A stretch of DNA of 64,000 nucleotides from Cotesia glomerata (GCF_020080835.1 NC_058158.1:8680001-8744000); one strand, 5' to 3'. Positions 1 through 11,846 are shown, numbered from the stretch's first letter. Numbers and translations are program-made. Notes: generated by a model from the sequence alone, not told the origin.

Positions 1-1171
1 GTCGAAAAGCATATATGCTTTAGAAAGTAGCTAATCTAGAGTTTACTACAAATTTATTTAAATTGAAACAAAAGATAAACGATCGTTGGACAAAAGAGGA
101 AATCTCTCGTTGACCAACAGGAAATCCGTGTTAGGTAGGATTAATGTCATCTTTTAAATTGACTGCATATGAAATATACTTAATATTCATCATATCGTTC
201 AATAAACCTGTCACGATTTTAATTTTTAATGCGCTCCATAATAAAATGACCGTTTTGATAACATAATGCACTCCTGTATTTTGGGGAAATTCATTATACT
301 TGACATTAATGTTTTTTTTCTTACTTGTAATTTATTCATCAAATAAATTTTAATCATGATCATGATAAATTGTTTTTTCATATGCAAATTAAAGTAGATA
401 AACTCAGTAATTATAGATACACTATTTCCTTCCTATCTGCAATTATTTTACCAAAACAAACCATTAATCTTGTATTGAGTAACATTACCGATCAATATCT
501 TACATTCGAATCCTTAAGATTATCTTTAATTGCATGAAGAAGTTTTGCAAAGTCTACGAGAATATTCATAACATAATTAACAATCGAAATCGATCCGCAA
601 ATAATTTAATTTTAATTTCAGGCCATGAATTCACGGATTTTTGAAATCAGGATTGCAACCATAGATAATTTATACTGTACGTACACGTGCGGGATCAGTT
701 AATGCAACAGATTTGAATATTTGCATTTAATATTTACTTGATATACTTCTTAAATGCGGAGAAGTACTTTTAATTATGCAGTTTAACTTTGAAATTCTTC
801 AGAGTGACTCGTCTTTGAATAAGACTAGTCTTTTCATTAAAATCATATTTTTCATTTAATTACATGTAGTTTGCTTTAAAGTCACTCTTATTTCCTTTGT
901 AAGTACTGTATAAAGACTAATACACCGTTATATGTTTATTTTTACTCTAAGTACATGCATTATGTATGCACTTATACATGTATGAATATATTTAGCTTAA
1001 TACGGTCACGAGAAACACAACGGAAGTATCGTATCCCATTATAAATAAGTCCTACTTAAATTGATAACATCCTCTATGTTAATATTAAGATTTAATTATA
1101 TTAGTGACTCTACTCTCACTGAAAATGTTACTGTGATTTCTTAATTAATTTCTGTTATATCATAGTTTTTA

Positions 1172-1222
<51 letters not shown>
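1..1222. other. AT-rich non-coding stretch ending in an ATT microsatellite
   Basis: No coding region could be supported on either strand. The stretch ends in an uninterrupted ATT trinucleotide run at about 1174-1222. The first Helitron-like copy is inserted directly after this run. The rest is AT-rich sequence without recognisable structure. Confidence 0.6.
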
Positions 1223-1223
<1 letters not shown>

Positions 1224-1956
1224 CTATATTATATTAAGAGAAGAAGAAAAATTTTGCATCCAGAATAGTCACATGATAAAATCGATTTTTTTAGTGAGAT
1301 TGAATGTCATTGCAAAGGCTTTGAAAAGTATTTAAGCTGCATTCAAAAATGTTCTATCTCTAGATACATAATTAACAAATGACCTTGTATCTCGTGAACT
1401 ATTGATATTTTTTAAAATATAAGCTCATCCCGATGTTACACTCATCAAGACCTTTCATTTGAGTGCCCACATCAATTTTTCATATATTTATATATATTGT
1501 ATATATGTATATATGAAAAATATATCAAAAATGCATGTGAGTACTCAAGTGAAAGCTCTTGATCAGTATAACATCGGGATGAGCTTATATCTTAAAAAAT
1601 GTCAATAATTAAGAACTGACTTTTCTATCTTGTCAACTAATAATGATATTTTTGAAGATATAAGCTCATCTTGACATTACATTCATTGAGACCTTTCATT
1701 TGAGTACCCACATCAATTTTTCATATATTTATATATATTATATATATGTATATATGAAAAATATATCAAAATGCATGTGGGTACTCAAATGAAAGCTCTT
1801 GATGAGTATAACATCGAGATGAGCTTATTTCTTTAAAACCGTCAATATTTAAGAAAGTATAGTGCAATTTAACAAAATTATTATTTAATAAAGCAAAGTT
1901 TTATTTATTTATTGTTCACAAGTCACGGCAGTCACATATTAACTGTAAGGTTGCTA

Positions 1957-1957
<1 letters not shown>
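1223..1957 (+). mobile_element. Helitron-like element, copy A (two palindromic units)
   Basis: The 5' end reads A|TCTATATTATATTAAG and the 3' end reads GGTTGCTAG|T, giving the A and T flanks and the CTAG terminus expected of a Helitron. A degenerate hairpin lies just before the end. The body holds two consecutive palindromes (about 1390-1615 and 1635-1850). Their arms contain the GAGTACCCACAT / ATGTGGGTACTC core and are separated by an AT-rich loop. There is no open reading frame, so the copy is non-autonomous. It is followed by a second ATT microsatellite (about 1959-2000). Family assignment is inference from the ends; the repeats are seen directly. Confidence 0.7.
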
Positions 1958-2001
<44 letters not shown>

Positions 2002-2586
2002 AAATTTAAGAAAAGGTGATAAAATATTTTTTTTACTAATACAAACTAATACAAGTAAGATAATATTATGAAGGTAATTAATTTGAAGATACAAATACAT
2101 ACGAAAATAGTTAAACACTGATAATTTAGTATAAAAGTCTGCATTAAAGTGCATTAAGTGAAGACGGAAGTAATTTGTTGGGAAAAGAGTTGAGAGTATG
2201 CATATTTCAAGAAGCCAAAACAAAACCAGTTAGATAGAATAAAATAAAATAAACAAATGGTGAATGAACCACAAGAAGTTATTTTCTGTATAGTAGTATA
2301 GTGAATCTTGTTGCGAGGTGTGAGCGGAGATGTTCAGAGAAACACAACTTTAAGGAGATATCTCCGTCTGATAGTAAACAGTGGAATATTTTCACGGGCA
2401 TAGTTTACTCCAAGTGGAGAACATACGCGTTCCACCGTACATTTGTATACATATCTACCTTATTTTGTACTTCTACTTATATGGAATATTTATTTTTAAT
2501 TTATATTAACAGTAAATTTTTTTTATTTTCTTTTAAATCAATAATTTAGCATAATTATTGAACTAGTGACGTGAAATTGAACACTG

Positions 2587-2827
2587 CACGGAAAGAACAA
2601 GATGACACTGGATGTCATCCCAGATTATACTCAGTGATATCTGTGGTGAAAAAAAATTTCATATAGTAGCTAAAAAAATCCAGATTATACTGCGTGATAT
2701 CTGGATTATACTCATTTTCATCTGGATTATATTCATTGTAATCTGGATTATATTAGCTACTATCTCAAATTTTTTTTCACTCAATATAATCTGGGATGAT
2801 ATTCAGTGTCATCTTGCTCTTTCCGTG
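2587..2827. repeat. Full-length palindromic MITE (CACGGAAAG family), copy 1
   Basis: The element begins CACGGAAAGAACAAGATGAC and ends with the inverse, CTTTCCGTG, followed by TA. Nearly the whole length folds back on itself, with repeated ATCTGGATTATA-type motifs in the middle. Two further copies occur at 26013-26232 and 58259-58478, both flanked by TA on both sides. The left flank here is TG, probably a mutated TA. There is no coding capacity. TA targeting suggests mobilisation by a Tc1/mariner-type transposase, which is inference. Confidence 0.75.
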
Positions 2828-2960
2828 TATCAGTATCAAATGACCATTTAAAAGTGTCGCTTAATTTAAGCAAATTATTAGCGGGATAAAAAGGAAATAA
2901 TAAATCAAATAAAATAGAAAAAATTAAATTTATATACCAGAAGCTAAAATTACCGATAAA

Positions 2961-2992
<32 letters not shown>

Positions 2993-3855
2993 AGTTGACT
3001 CGTGTTAACGCCGCGGGAAACCAACAACCTGGAATTAATACTATCATATCACAGCGATCACACCAATATTATTTAATTGAGTCCAGCACATTCAGTATCG
3101 CTGGCAGCAACTTTCTGGCGCCGCTTTAAATCTCTGGTTTGAACATCTTGCCACCTAAACACGTCCTATCACCGTTTTATCTATTCATCTTTATGTTATC
3201 TCCGTCCACACTACACCTGACTCACATAACAACCGAATAATAATTAAAGTTTAATGTTAATTTTCACTTTGCAGCAATAAATTATATATATTTTATTTAA
3301 TTTATAAATAATAAGTTAATGTTAGACAAATATAATTTCCTTCTTTGGAGTCTTAATTATTTAATAACCGAGATAAGAATCAACAGTAGGTAGTAACTTA
3401 ATAAAAATCGCGCCTATAATTAACGCGAGTGTGTGTAATATCATACAAGGTCCGCGACACATACTTATTTATTCATATGCTTTTAATTTTCTTATCAATA
3501 ATTAATCGTATTTGTAACAACTTCATTGTCACGACATTTAATTATTTCCACTGGCTTACAGAACGCACACAGTCGCCTCAGAATCCTGATCTCAATCAAT
3601 CAACTTATGTATTCACAGTCGCTTAACAATTAATTTATATAACTACAATTTATATATTAAAATTATAATCCAAAGCCTGAGGAAAAATGTAAGGATTAGT
3701 ATTAAACATAAAAGTATAATAGATGCACGGAATTTACGAGTTAAATAATCGCACAATTGTTGCAATCAAAGTAAAAGTTGATCTTCATTGTCAACCGACT
3801 TATTTATTTATTTATTACCTTTATATTTCATTAATAATTACTCATTTTATCAAAA
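2828..3855. other. Intergenic, no gene seen
   Basis: AT-rich sequence with a T homopolymer near 2962-2988. A slightly GC-richer patch at 3000-3240 shows no sustained reading frame or splice pattern. Nothing else is supported. Confidence 0.5.
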
Positions 3856-5088
3856 CTAGCAACCTTGCAGTCGGTATGTGACTATAAATAAATAAAATTT
3901 TGCTTTATTAGATGACGACAATTGTTATATTGCACTGTATTTTCTTAAATATTGACGTTTTTAAAGATATAAGCTCATCCTTATGTTACACTCATTTTAT
4001 TTTTTATTTTATTTTATTAAAAAAAAAACAAACCCAACAGCTTGCGCCATTAACAGGGTTAATAGAATTATACATAAAGTAAATATAAATTTATATATTT
4101 ACAAAGCTTAACAAGATGTCCTATGACTAGTATAATATTTAATATCGAATATAATATTTTTAATATAATATTTAATAAAAACTTAATATTCAATATAATA
4201 TTTATGCGTAACTTTAACGTTAAATAAGTAGCTCATCAAGAGCTTTCATTTGAGTACCCACATGTATTTTTCATATATACAAATATATATAATATATATA
4301 AATATATGAAAAATTGATGTGGGTACTCAAATAAAAGGTCTTGATAAATGTAACATCGGAATGAGCTTATCTTTAAAAATGTTAATAATTCACAAGATAC
4401 AAGGTTATTTTTTAATTATGTTAAATTGCACTGTAATTTCTTAACTATTGACGTTTTTAAAGATATAAGCTCATTTAGATGTTACACTCATCAAGAGCTT
4501 TCATTTGAGTACCCACATGCATTTTGATATATTTTTCATATATACATATATATAAATATATGAAAAATATATAAATATATGAAAAATTGATATGGGTACT
4601 CAAATGAAAAGTCTTGAGAAGTATAACTTCGAGATGAGCTTATATCTTTAAAAATGTCAACAGTTCACAAGATACGAGGTCATTTCTTAATTATGTTAAA
4701 TTGCACTGTACTTTTTTAACTATTTACGTTTTTAAAAATATAAGCTCATTCCGATGTTACACTCATCAAGAGCTTTCATTTGAGTACCCACATGCATTTT
4801 GATATATTTTTCATATATACATATATATAATATATATAAATATATGAAAAATTGATGTGGGTACTTAAATGAAAGGTTTTGATGAGTGTAACACCAGGAT
4901 GAGCTTATATCTTTAAAAATGTTAATAGTTCACAAGATACAAGGTCATTTCTTAATTATGTATCTAGAAATAGAGCATTTTTAAATGCAGCCTAAATATT
5001 TATCATCATAAATTGACTATTGGTGAGAATAATATGAAACTTAATAATATAGATATTATTCTAGATCTTATTCTCTTAATAATATAGA
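3856..5088 (-). mobile_element. Helitron-like element, copy B (inverted, three palindromic units)
   Basis: Read on the minus strand, the element starts A|TCTATATTATTAAGAG at 5088 and ends GCTAG|T at 3856, so both termini and flanks match the family. It contains three palindromes (about 4205-4385, 4440-4670 and 4720-4950) plus a partial arm near 3950-4000. An unrelated segment at about 4003-4205 interrupts it. That segment resembles the tail of a LINE inserted on the minus strand. There is no coding capacity. Confidence 0.7.
4003..4100 (-). mobile_element. LINE 3' tail remnant inside Helitron-like copy B
   Basis: On the minus strand the segment reads a short GC-containing 3' end (TTAATGGCGCAAGCTG) followed by a T/A-rich tail with ATAAAAT repeats. 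This resembles the tails after the LINE fragments elsewhere in the window. It interrupts a Helitron-like arm, so it inserted later. No coding part is kept. Confidence 0.4.
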
Positions 5089-6545
5089 TTATTTCTTATA
5101 CAAATTCAAGTAATTATTTTAATAAATAATTTAAACTAATAAATTTTGCATAAGTTCAAAATTTTATTTTTTTTTGTTATTAAATAAAAACGATTCAAAT
5201 TGTCAGAGCTGAGGCTCGATCACAAGTCGAGTCTTACCCTATACAAATTTACTTTCACTTTTATCAATCTCAATTAATAAATTTTATTAAAAAAAATATA
5301 TTTTCAAAAAATCTGGCTACAAAATTACATAAATTATCGTTAAATTAAGAAAATTTTCATTGATTAGTATTATTTAACTCCTAAAAAATACGTAAAATAT
5401 TTTCAATAAAAGTTCCTAACCTCTCCAATATTTAATCCGAGTGACCTCAAAATCGTAACACTTTTATATTGACAGACCAATTTTTACTTTTACCAGCAGA
5501 GCGTTTTATATTATACTACTATATTACTATTATCTACACTACAGCACGTCAACAGTTTCGAGTCAATCAATCACTTTCTCTGATAGTATCTAAGGTCATT
5601 TAGCAAGGTTACATTCCGTTTTATTTTTTTTTGAAACATTTTTTTATATGTAAATATGTTTACCATATAATAAAATATAATACTAATTATAATTAACTAG
5701 CAACTAAAATCATAATACGTGTAAATATCATTACCCGTTAAATTAGATCGTAGATAAAAATAATAAAAAAAGAAGCCAGACATCCGCGTGATTCGTGAAA
5801 AATTTGAATAAAATATTACTTAAAAAAACAATTACAAGTGCGGGCACTCATATTGTCCAGATAACAGGCATATCCTTGACTCCTGTGACATACGCGTTCG
5901 CGTAGGTGCGTTTTATTCTTTGTTTATGTCATGTGGGTCTGTTGTGTTGAACTGATCACTGATCTGTGATATGATCGCGATCGAATTATACAAACCGCGA
6001 GTGGAATGGTCATAAGAAATTACTGAGTGACGGGATTATGTTTTCAATTCATAAAGTTAAGGCTGTTATGTGAATAATCTTACACATGTATATTATTGTT
6101 ATTATTTATGTGTGTAAATATATGTAGGCAAGTATATTGCTGTATTGTTAGATTACACATTGCATTACAATGTGTACCAGAGTTTAAATTTAAAATTACC
6201 GTAGAGTTCGGCTAGAGTTCTATTCTGTATTGATCCGACACGTGTGCAAGGTAATTTTACGAGAAAGCGTAATGTAATTGGTCTGTGGCATAAAGAGATA
6301 GCAATGAGCGAAACGGGACACATTACCCTATTTATATTTATGTATTATATATCCACCGGCTCGAGCCTTATGACTCGGACTGCTCTTACAAAACAATACC
6401 GCTGGAATGCTAACTATTCTGACTATCAAGTATTTACTAATAAGAGGTGTAATAAAAAAAAATTAACATGCTCATTTATTTATATGCGATCGTTATTTTT
6501 TATTGAGTCGAATTACTCATTTTTTTTTTTTGGAAAAATTTTATG
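5089..6545. other. Intergenic, no gene seen
   Basis: Mostly AT-rich. A locally less AT-rich patch at about 5870-6030 contains CGCG-bearing words and could be a promoter or an old element. No splice-consistent coding region was found on either strand. Confidence 0.4.
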
Positions 6546-7670
6546 CACTGATAGAAGGATTTGTTTATAGTTAAAAATATTTGTTAATATTTAACAAATT
6601 ATTTATTAGAGACCACCTTTTAGTCTTTAACAAATATTTTTTAAAAAGATTTATTAATACACTGATAAAAGGATTTGCTGTGAAGCGGGAAAGAATAGGA
6701 GTTACGGTAATTATTACGTGAAGCGTTCCACATTCACGTAACAGGATATTGGTAGAATAGGATTGAGAAAGGAATGTGGAGAGGATCATCTTAATGTGAG
6801 TTTATAGAATATGCGAGAAAAACTTACTAGATAGCTCGGACTGGGATTCGAACCCAGAACCTTCCGAAGACATGTCGGCTACTCTACCATTTGAGCTATC
6901 CGGTCTATACTAAATTTCCTTTCGCTTATTCTATATACATTAAGCCACATCGTCCATCTTTGGTTTGATCAATTAATAATCAACTATTAATAATTTGATT
7001 TATGTAAAAACAATTATTTGATTTATTAAATATTAATAAATATTTTTTAATATTCAATAAATATTTATTTGGGAGGAAAATACATTTGTTAATAGTTAAT
7101 AAGTATTTATTAATAGTTAACAAATATTTATTATCAGTTAATAAAAATTTTGTTGAATGAATTTGTTTGGCTTGCAATGTCATATGATACGAAGATTGCT
7201 TATAAACAAAAATTATCTTTATAAATTATTTGCATTGATTATATTACATTATGATAACGTTTATTGTAAAATACCAAATTTTATCACAGCTCATAATTAT
7301 CTTTTATATTTTTAAATATTAAAAATGTTTATTTATTTAATGAATTTAATTATTATCATGTATTCCAGCTATAGGGTTATAAAAAGTGTCAAAAGAAAAT
7401 TGCTATTTTTGCTTTTTATTTTAAATAAATATTTGCTAGCAGTTAACAAATATTCATTAACCATTAATAAATATTTATTAACAGTTAATAAATTGTACTT
7501 AATAAATTACTTATTAACTGTTAACAAATATTTATTAACATTTAATAAATCGTATTTAATAAATAATTTATCAACTGTTAATAAATATTTATTAAATCCT
7601 ATGATGTTAAACAATCATTTATTAACAGGTAATAAAGCTTATTAAATATAAACAAATCCTTCTATCAGTG
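6546..7670. mobile_element. TA-type inverted-repeat element (CACTGATAGAAGG ends)
   Basis: The left end is CACTGATAGAAGGATTTG and the right end is its inverse, CAAATCCTTCTATCAGTG, followed by TA; the left flank is TG. A second left end, TA|CACTGATAAAAGGATTTG, lies at 6660, so two related copies may be nested or fused. The interior is filled with short irregular repeats of TTAACAAATATTTATTAAC type on both sides (6580-6660, 7010-7140, 7420-7640). It also carries a tRNA-like segment. No transposase frame is present. Assignment to a TA-targeting superfamily is inference. Confidence 0.65.
6834..6905 (-). tRNA. tRNA-like sequence, probably a tRNA pseudogene or SINE-type head
   Basis: On the minus strand 72 nt fold as a cloverleaf. 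There is a D arm (GCTC/GAGT), an anticodon arm with four of five pairs, and a perfect T arm (CTGGG-TTCGAAT-CCCAG). The acceptor stem is only five of seven pairs. A box A-like TAGCTCAAATGG and a perfect box B GGTTCGAATCC are present. The nominal anticodon is TGT (Thr), but position 33 is A instead of the near-universal U. Together with the acceptor mismatches this argues against a working tRNA. Just outside, GATAGCTC and GAGCTATC form an 8-bp inverted repeat. The sequence sits inside an inverted-repeat element. Confidence 0.5.
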
Positions 7671-7681
7671 TAAACAATAAA

Positions 7682-7878
7682 TAGGGTAGAATTACCGTTT
7701 TTGGCCAGAACATCTGAATTAATTTATAAAAAATTATAATATTATAACCATATTTTTATAGAGTTTTAAAAAATTTCTATTAAAAAAAATTGAGTTTGTA
7801 ATGGTTTATTAATATAAATTCATTTTTATCGTTTATTTGAACAATAAATGGCCATAAACGGTACAGTGGCTACAAACA
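7682..7878. repeat. TA-type MITE (TACCGTTTTTGGCC family), uninterrupted copy
   Basis: The left end is TA|GGGTAGAATTACCGTTTTTG and the right end is a diverged GGCCATAAACGGTAC. The interior is nearly the same as 25948-26360, but without the 220-bp insertion carried there. This copy therefore serves as the empty site for that insertion. No coding capacity. Confidence 0.65.
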
Positions 7879-8575
7879 GTACTTCAAAACTTTAAAATAC
7901 TTTAGAGATATTTTTTCTTGGATTCAGTAGTGCAAATTTTATTTCAGTCTTACTGATAAATTTACGCAATTATCTGCAATCAAATGAGTAATTCTGCTGT
8001 CTCATTTTTAATTGCAAAATTTTTCGGTATTATTACATTTTTTTTTTAATTTAAATTATCAATCTGAGTTTTTTTTTTTTAATTTTTTGAAATATTTTTT
8101 TGCATAATTTTTTTTTTTTCTAAATTTAGAGTTTGAAATTTTGTCTAAAAAAAAATCTTAATTATTTAAAAATAAGGCTGCAAAATTAACTTTGATTATT
8201 TTTATAAAAATTGATGCAAAAAATTTTATTTAAATAATTTAATTAATCCTGATAGTAAAATAATGTGTTAAAAAAAATTATCAACCCCTTGAATTTTTAA
8301 TTATTGACTTCCTTAAATTTATAAAAATTACTAATAATTATAATTATCATAATAATAGCTGATAAAAATATAAAAACAAGACTAATAAAACAGAACCTAA
8401 AGAAATTGATGAAACAATTGATGCAAATTGCGTAATAAAATAATATAAAAGTGGCAGAGTGTAGAGTGGAGTGAGTAAATACGTCACAGTCACACATAGG
8501 TGAGCACAGCGAGATAACCTTACGAAATGTGTATGTAATAAAAAAGATAAAGGATAAAAGACAACAGAAACTTAC
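7879..8575. other. AT-rich stretch, possible intron of the gene starting at 8638
   Basis: Long homopolymer A and T runs, and no coding exon seen. If the exon at 8576-8638 is real, this is the beginning of its first intron on the minus strand. Confidence 0.4.
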
Positions 8576-8638
8576 CAGCAGGACGAGAAGTATCGTGCTC
8601 GTTGCAGTGCTTTTCTCGTACGATAATCTCCACGCCAT
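8576..8638 (-). CDS. Candidate first coding exon with a signal-type N-terminus (gene continues to the left or off-window)
   Basis: An ATG on the minus strand opens 21 codons (MAWRLSYEKSTAT...ILLVLL) that end exactly at a consensus donor, CTG|GTAAGTTT, in phase 0. The charged start followed by a hydrophobic run looks like a signal peptide or membrane anchor cut by the first intron. The exon and its upstream sequence (8640-9130) are clearly less AT-rich than their surroundings, which suits a 5' UTR and promoter. No downstream exon was recognised between 1 and 8.5 kb, so the rest may lie beyond the window or be too diverged to recognise. The product is unknown. A chance ATG beside a chance donor remains possible. 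Confidence 0.35.
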
Positions 8639-8979
8639 CTCTTCTCGCGACTCTCCGGGGAGTGATGCGATTCTCCAGCGCTACCAGGACATCCTTAGGC
8701 ACGCTGTGATATGAGCAATGACCTGCCCTCTTATTTATATTTATTATTTTCACTTGGTACAAGTCACTGAATTTTAAAAAACACCACAAACTATTCAATT
8801 TATTTATTTATTTATTTATTGCAATTTTTTATAAAAAAAAAAACCTCTAGCTCACGACTAGACGAGAATCAGGTTGATTGTGTTTGACAATAATAATTAT
8901 TTTTCTAATAATAACTTTAAAAACAAATAAAAATTGCCTATCGACTCCTCGTGATGCCTTTCGTCTTTCAGTCGTTAGA

Positions 8980-9130
8980 CTGATAATGTGACGGTCCTAA
9001 CCGTGGCACAGGGCTCGGGCAACTGACAGCAGGTCACAGTCACCGCGGTCGACGGCGCCGCCACGCCGCTCACAGCTGATCTCTCAGCGCTTGTTGCTCG
9101 CTGCTCTCAGTTTCATCTACCCTCTCTCTA
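8980..9130 (-). promoter_or_regulatory. GC-rich patch upstream of the candidate exon
   Basis: This is one of the few GC-rich patches in the left 19 kb. It contains GTCGACGGCGCCGCCACGCC-type sequence with several CpG dinucleotides, and lies 350-500 bp upstream of the ATG at 8638. It could be a promoter or 5' UTR. No specific factor site is claimed. Confidence 0.25.
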
Positions 9131-9504
9131 AATAAACAACCGAGATACATATAAACATATAAGATATACTTCAGCTGTATCTACTTGAGAGCAGTAGAGT
9201 GAAAAACAGCTCGAGCAATCAGAATAAGTAATATAAGTAAATGAATAATCGTGCTCAAGAGATTTTAAGTAGTATCCTGGATGCCCGTCATCAGAGTATC
9301 ATTTACTGGCTTGTTGCTTCAGATAAGGAGTCACTTGGACCTGATAATCCTCACGCAGAGCCTCTAGGCGCCTTCTTAATTAATAATCAATTTTTTTCCT
9401 CTAAAGAGGAGCATGAAGTTCAATAATTGTTAATGATTGTTGAGAATTAAAAGAAGATCTATTTTTTGAATATCGATCGGAATTAGAAAATTTATGGATA
9501 GAAT

Positions 9505-9586
9505 TATTTATTTATTAAATTTTGATCCTAGAGCAAGTGCTCCCTAAGGAACATCATAATTAATTACATTTCATAATGATTACATC

Positions 9587-9623
<37 letters not shown>

Positions 9624-9668
9624 ATCATTTTATTTGATCTTGGAGCCATAGCTCTTTCAAGACCATCA
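9505..9668 (-). mobile_element. LINE 3' tails (minus strand) with a GATA microsatellite
   Basis: On the minus strand two short LINE-like tails are seen. One reads GAGCTATGGCTCCAAGATC then AAATAAAAT and a TATC run; on the plus strand this run is (GATA)n at about 9588-9622. A more diverged one is at 9505-9560. They match the tail of the plus-strand LINE at 11.6-11.8 kb (GAGCTTAGAACTCCAGGATC, AAATAAAAT, TATC). Only tails remain; no reverse transcriptase part is attached. Confidence 0.5.
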
Positions 9669-9675
9669 TATATAA

Positions 9676-10607
9676 GGGTGATTCTCTGTAAGGACGTCTT
9701 AAATCTGTACAAATTTGTCCGACTAAATTATTTTTGATTTTATTAGAAAAAAAATTAACAAGGGCTACAAAACTATCAGCTTAATCATAATAAATAAACA
9801 GCCGAATTAATTTTTGCTTTTTCGATATTTGTGTATCTTTTGCCATAGAACATGACAGGGGACTGTTGCCAGGGGACTGTTTTTTTTTTATCAAATTAAG
9901 AAAAATCAAGCAAACTATTTCAATGCATTCAACTTGTCAAGTTCGCAATGAATGTTTACATTAATTAGAATAATATTAAGACTTATGGATCGAATTTTAT
10001 AAATAAATTATAAATAAAAATAGTTGCCAGGGGACTGAGTTTTGAAGTGGCCCAGACACATATTTCCAGCACAAACGGTGCTTTGACACTAAATAAAATG
10101 CCGATAAAGCGCTAAAAGCCCTATGGTTATTAACTCAAGGCTATTTAGGTCCTTATAAACCTTACAAAAGGTAAAATAACACGCTGGATTTTTTTTTTTT
10201 GACTTTGAACTTCTGGCAGGGGACTGTTCTCAAATGCCTGGGACAAACTTTTGGTTTAATGAATTTAATGAAACAAATTAACTTTCGGTACTTTTCATTG
10301 AAGAAGATTGTTAGTTAACTAATTAAGTTTATAAAAATTATGGATCAAATTATATATTATTGACGAATAACTTGAAATTTAATCTTAAAGTTATAATTTT
10401 GGGACTGGGACAGCCCAGGGGACTAACATTTCGGTGGTTTACGAATTTATAGCAAAAAAACCAAAATTTATTCCATTTTAGTTTTCAATGCTCCAAATAG
10501 AAATGTTTTTTTACTTTTGTAATAAATTTTTTTTAGTAACAAAATAACAATTTTTCTAATAAAAAAATGCCTGGGACAGCAAAAAACATCCTTACAGAGA
10601 ATCACCC
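9676..10607. mobile_element. TA-type inverted-repeat element (GGGTGATTCTCTG ends)
   Basis: The left terminus GGGTGATTCTCTGTAAGGAC is repeated inverted at the right (CCTTACAGAGAATCACCC). One unpaired base and then TA flank each side. The interior contains a recurring CAGGGGACTG word (near 9855, 9873, 10027, 10217 and 10418) and GCCTGGGACA variants (10238, 10568). No transposase frame exists. Superfamily is uncertain. Confidence 0.6.
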
Positions 10608-10930
10608 ATAAATACATATTTGATATAATATAGTAGTACAATGTTTTAAATCTTATAATTTATAAAAATAATCTTCAAAAATAATAATAAATAATATATA
10701 TTAAAATTCATGTGATATTGGAATGATAGAACATAATAGATTAATCATAGATAATATAATATGATAAGTAACATGATAACATAACATAATAAATAATAAT
10801 AAAAAAAACAAAATAGTTATTGTCATTGACTCTTCACAATATTGCTGTGCACAATTTCAAAAATCTCTATTAAATAATTTAATGCATTAATTATTGTTGT
10901 TATTGTTGTTGTTGTATTAATTTTTACTAT

Positions 10931-11635
10931 GCCATTATACTAGGAAGTAGGCAAAAAATTGGTAGTGATTATTGTAAAAGTGCTCAAAATATAATCGTGA
11001 GTGATCATGTGATTCCGTATGTTAAGTCAGTTAAATATTTAGGTGTGATCATTGATGATACTCTAATGTGGGAGAATCAAGTAGTAAGTGTATGCAATCG
11101 AGCGATAAAAACGTTAGCGCAGTTGAAAATCAATAACGAAATTTTCAGTGAACAATTACGCGTAAAATTGGTTACGACCTTGATTTTTCCCATCTTTGAC
11201 TACTGCTGTGCCGCTTACACAAATATCTCAGGCAAATTACAGCAAAGATTACAGCGTAAAATAAATTCTTGTATCAGATATATTTTTAAAATTTCTAGAT
11301 TTGAGCACACTACTCCGTATTATAAAGAATTAGGCTGATTAAAACTTAATGCGAGAAGAGATTACTTCATAGCTTGTTTATTTTACAAAGAGATCAAACT
11401 AAATTATAATCAATTATTCAGATCAAAATTAGAATTTCTGCCGATTGCATTAAGGTGAGGCGATGTCAAGAATGACTATCTGCATATACCAAGAAGTAAT
11501 TCGGCTATCTATGAAAATTCTTTTCTGATTCGTGGTATAAAAATTTGGAATTCATTACCAGCTAATATCACAGTAATTGACAACTTTGAAAATTTCAAAC
11601 AGGCTTGTTTTAACTTCTTCTTGCAATCAATGTAA
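10931..11635 (+). pseudogene. Decayed non-LTR retrotransposon, C-terminal part of the reverse transcriptase ORF
   Basis: The reading frame encodes the region after the reverse transcriptase palm/thumb. It has a VKYLGVIIDD...W motif, a CNRAIKTLAQLK helix and IFDYCCAAY, and later RGIKIWNSLPANI followed by a Phe/Lys-rich end. This order is typical of Jockey/CR1-type LINE ORF2 C-termini. Two in-frame TGA stops (11336 and near 11457) break it. The catalytic part is missing at the 5' side, where a TTG/GTT microsatellite begins. A 3' tail with GGATCAAATAAAAT and TATC repeats follows to about 11828. The copy is 5'-truncated and inactive. Confidence 0.8.
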
Positions 11636-11828
11636 TTACCATTAATCGTGCAGTTTAACGTGTTAGTTATTAATTAGTATTAATTAGTTATTAATTAGTA
11701 GCGATCTCTAAAATTATATTGCGAACACTGTATCAAATGTACATGTGTAAATTATTATCTTTATGTATTGTTGATGGTCCTGAAGGAGCTTAGAACTCCA
11801 GGATCAAATAAAATCTATTATCTATCTA
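11636..11828 (+). mobile_element. 3' UTR and tail of the LINE remnant
   Basis: Continues directly from the decayed ORF and ends in GAACTCCAGGATC, then AAATAAAAT and a short TATC repeat. The same tail is found inverted at 9590-9668. A microsatellite tail rather than poly(A) is a known feature of some LINE clades. Confidence 0.55.
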
Positions 11829-11846
11829 TGTTTTTAATCATCAACT

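Noticed and set aside
1954..2223. Open frame ending in poly-Asn
   Set aside because: The Asn run is an ATT microsatellite at a Helitron-like end, and the remainder lacks protein features.
1390..5000. Regularly spaced palindromic repeats resembling a CRISPR array
   Set aside because: The repeats are about 230 bp with AT-rich loops and similar spacers, the genome is eukaryotic with introns, and no cas genes exist. They fit a mobile element body.
6834..6905. Functional threonine tRNA
   Set aside because: The acceptor stem has two mismatches and position 33 is not U. It is located in a transposon-like element, so it is listed as tRNA-like only.
7325..7645. Open frame with repeated NKYLLT-type peptides
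   Set aside because: The peptide repeat is the translation of TTAACAAATATTTATTAAC words inside a transposable element.
9241..9426. 61-codon open frame starting MNNRAQEILS
   Set aside because: It is short, without splice or family support; it remains a possible but unproven 5' UTR frame.
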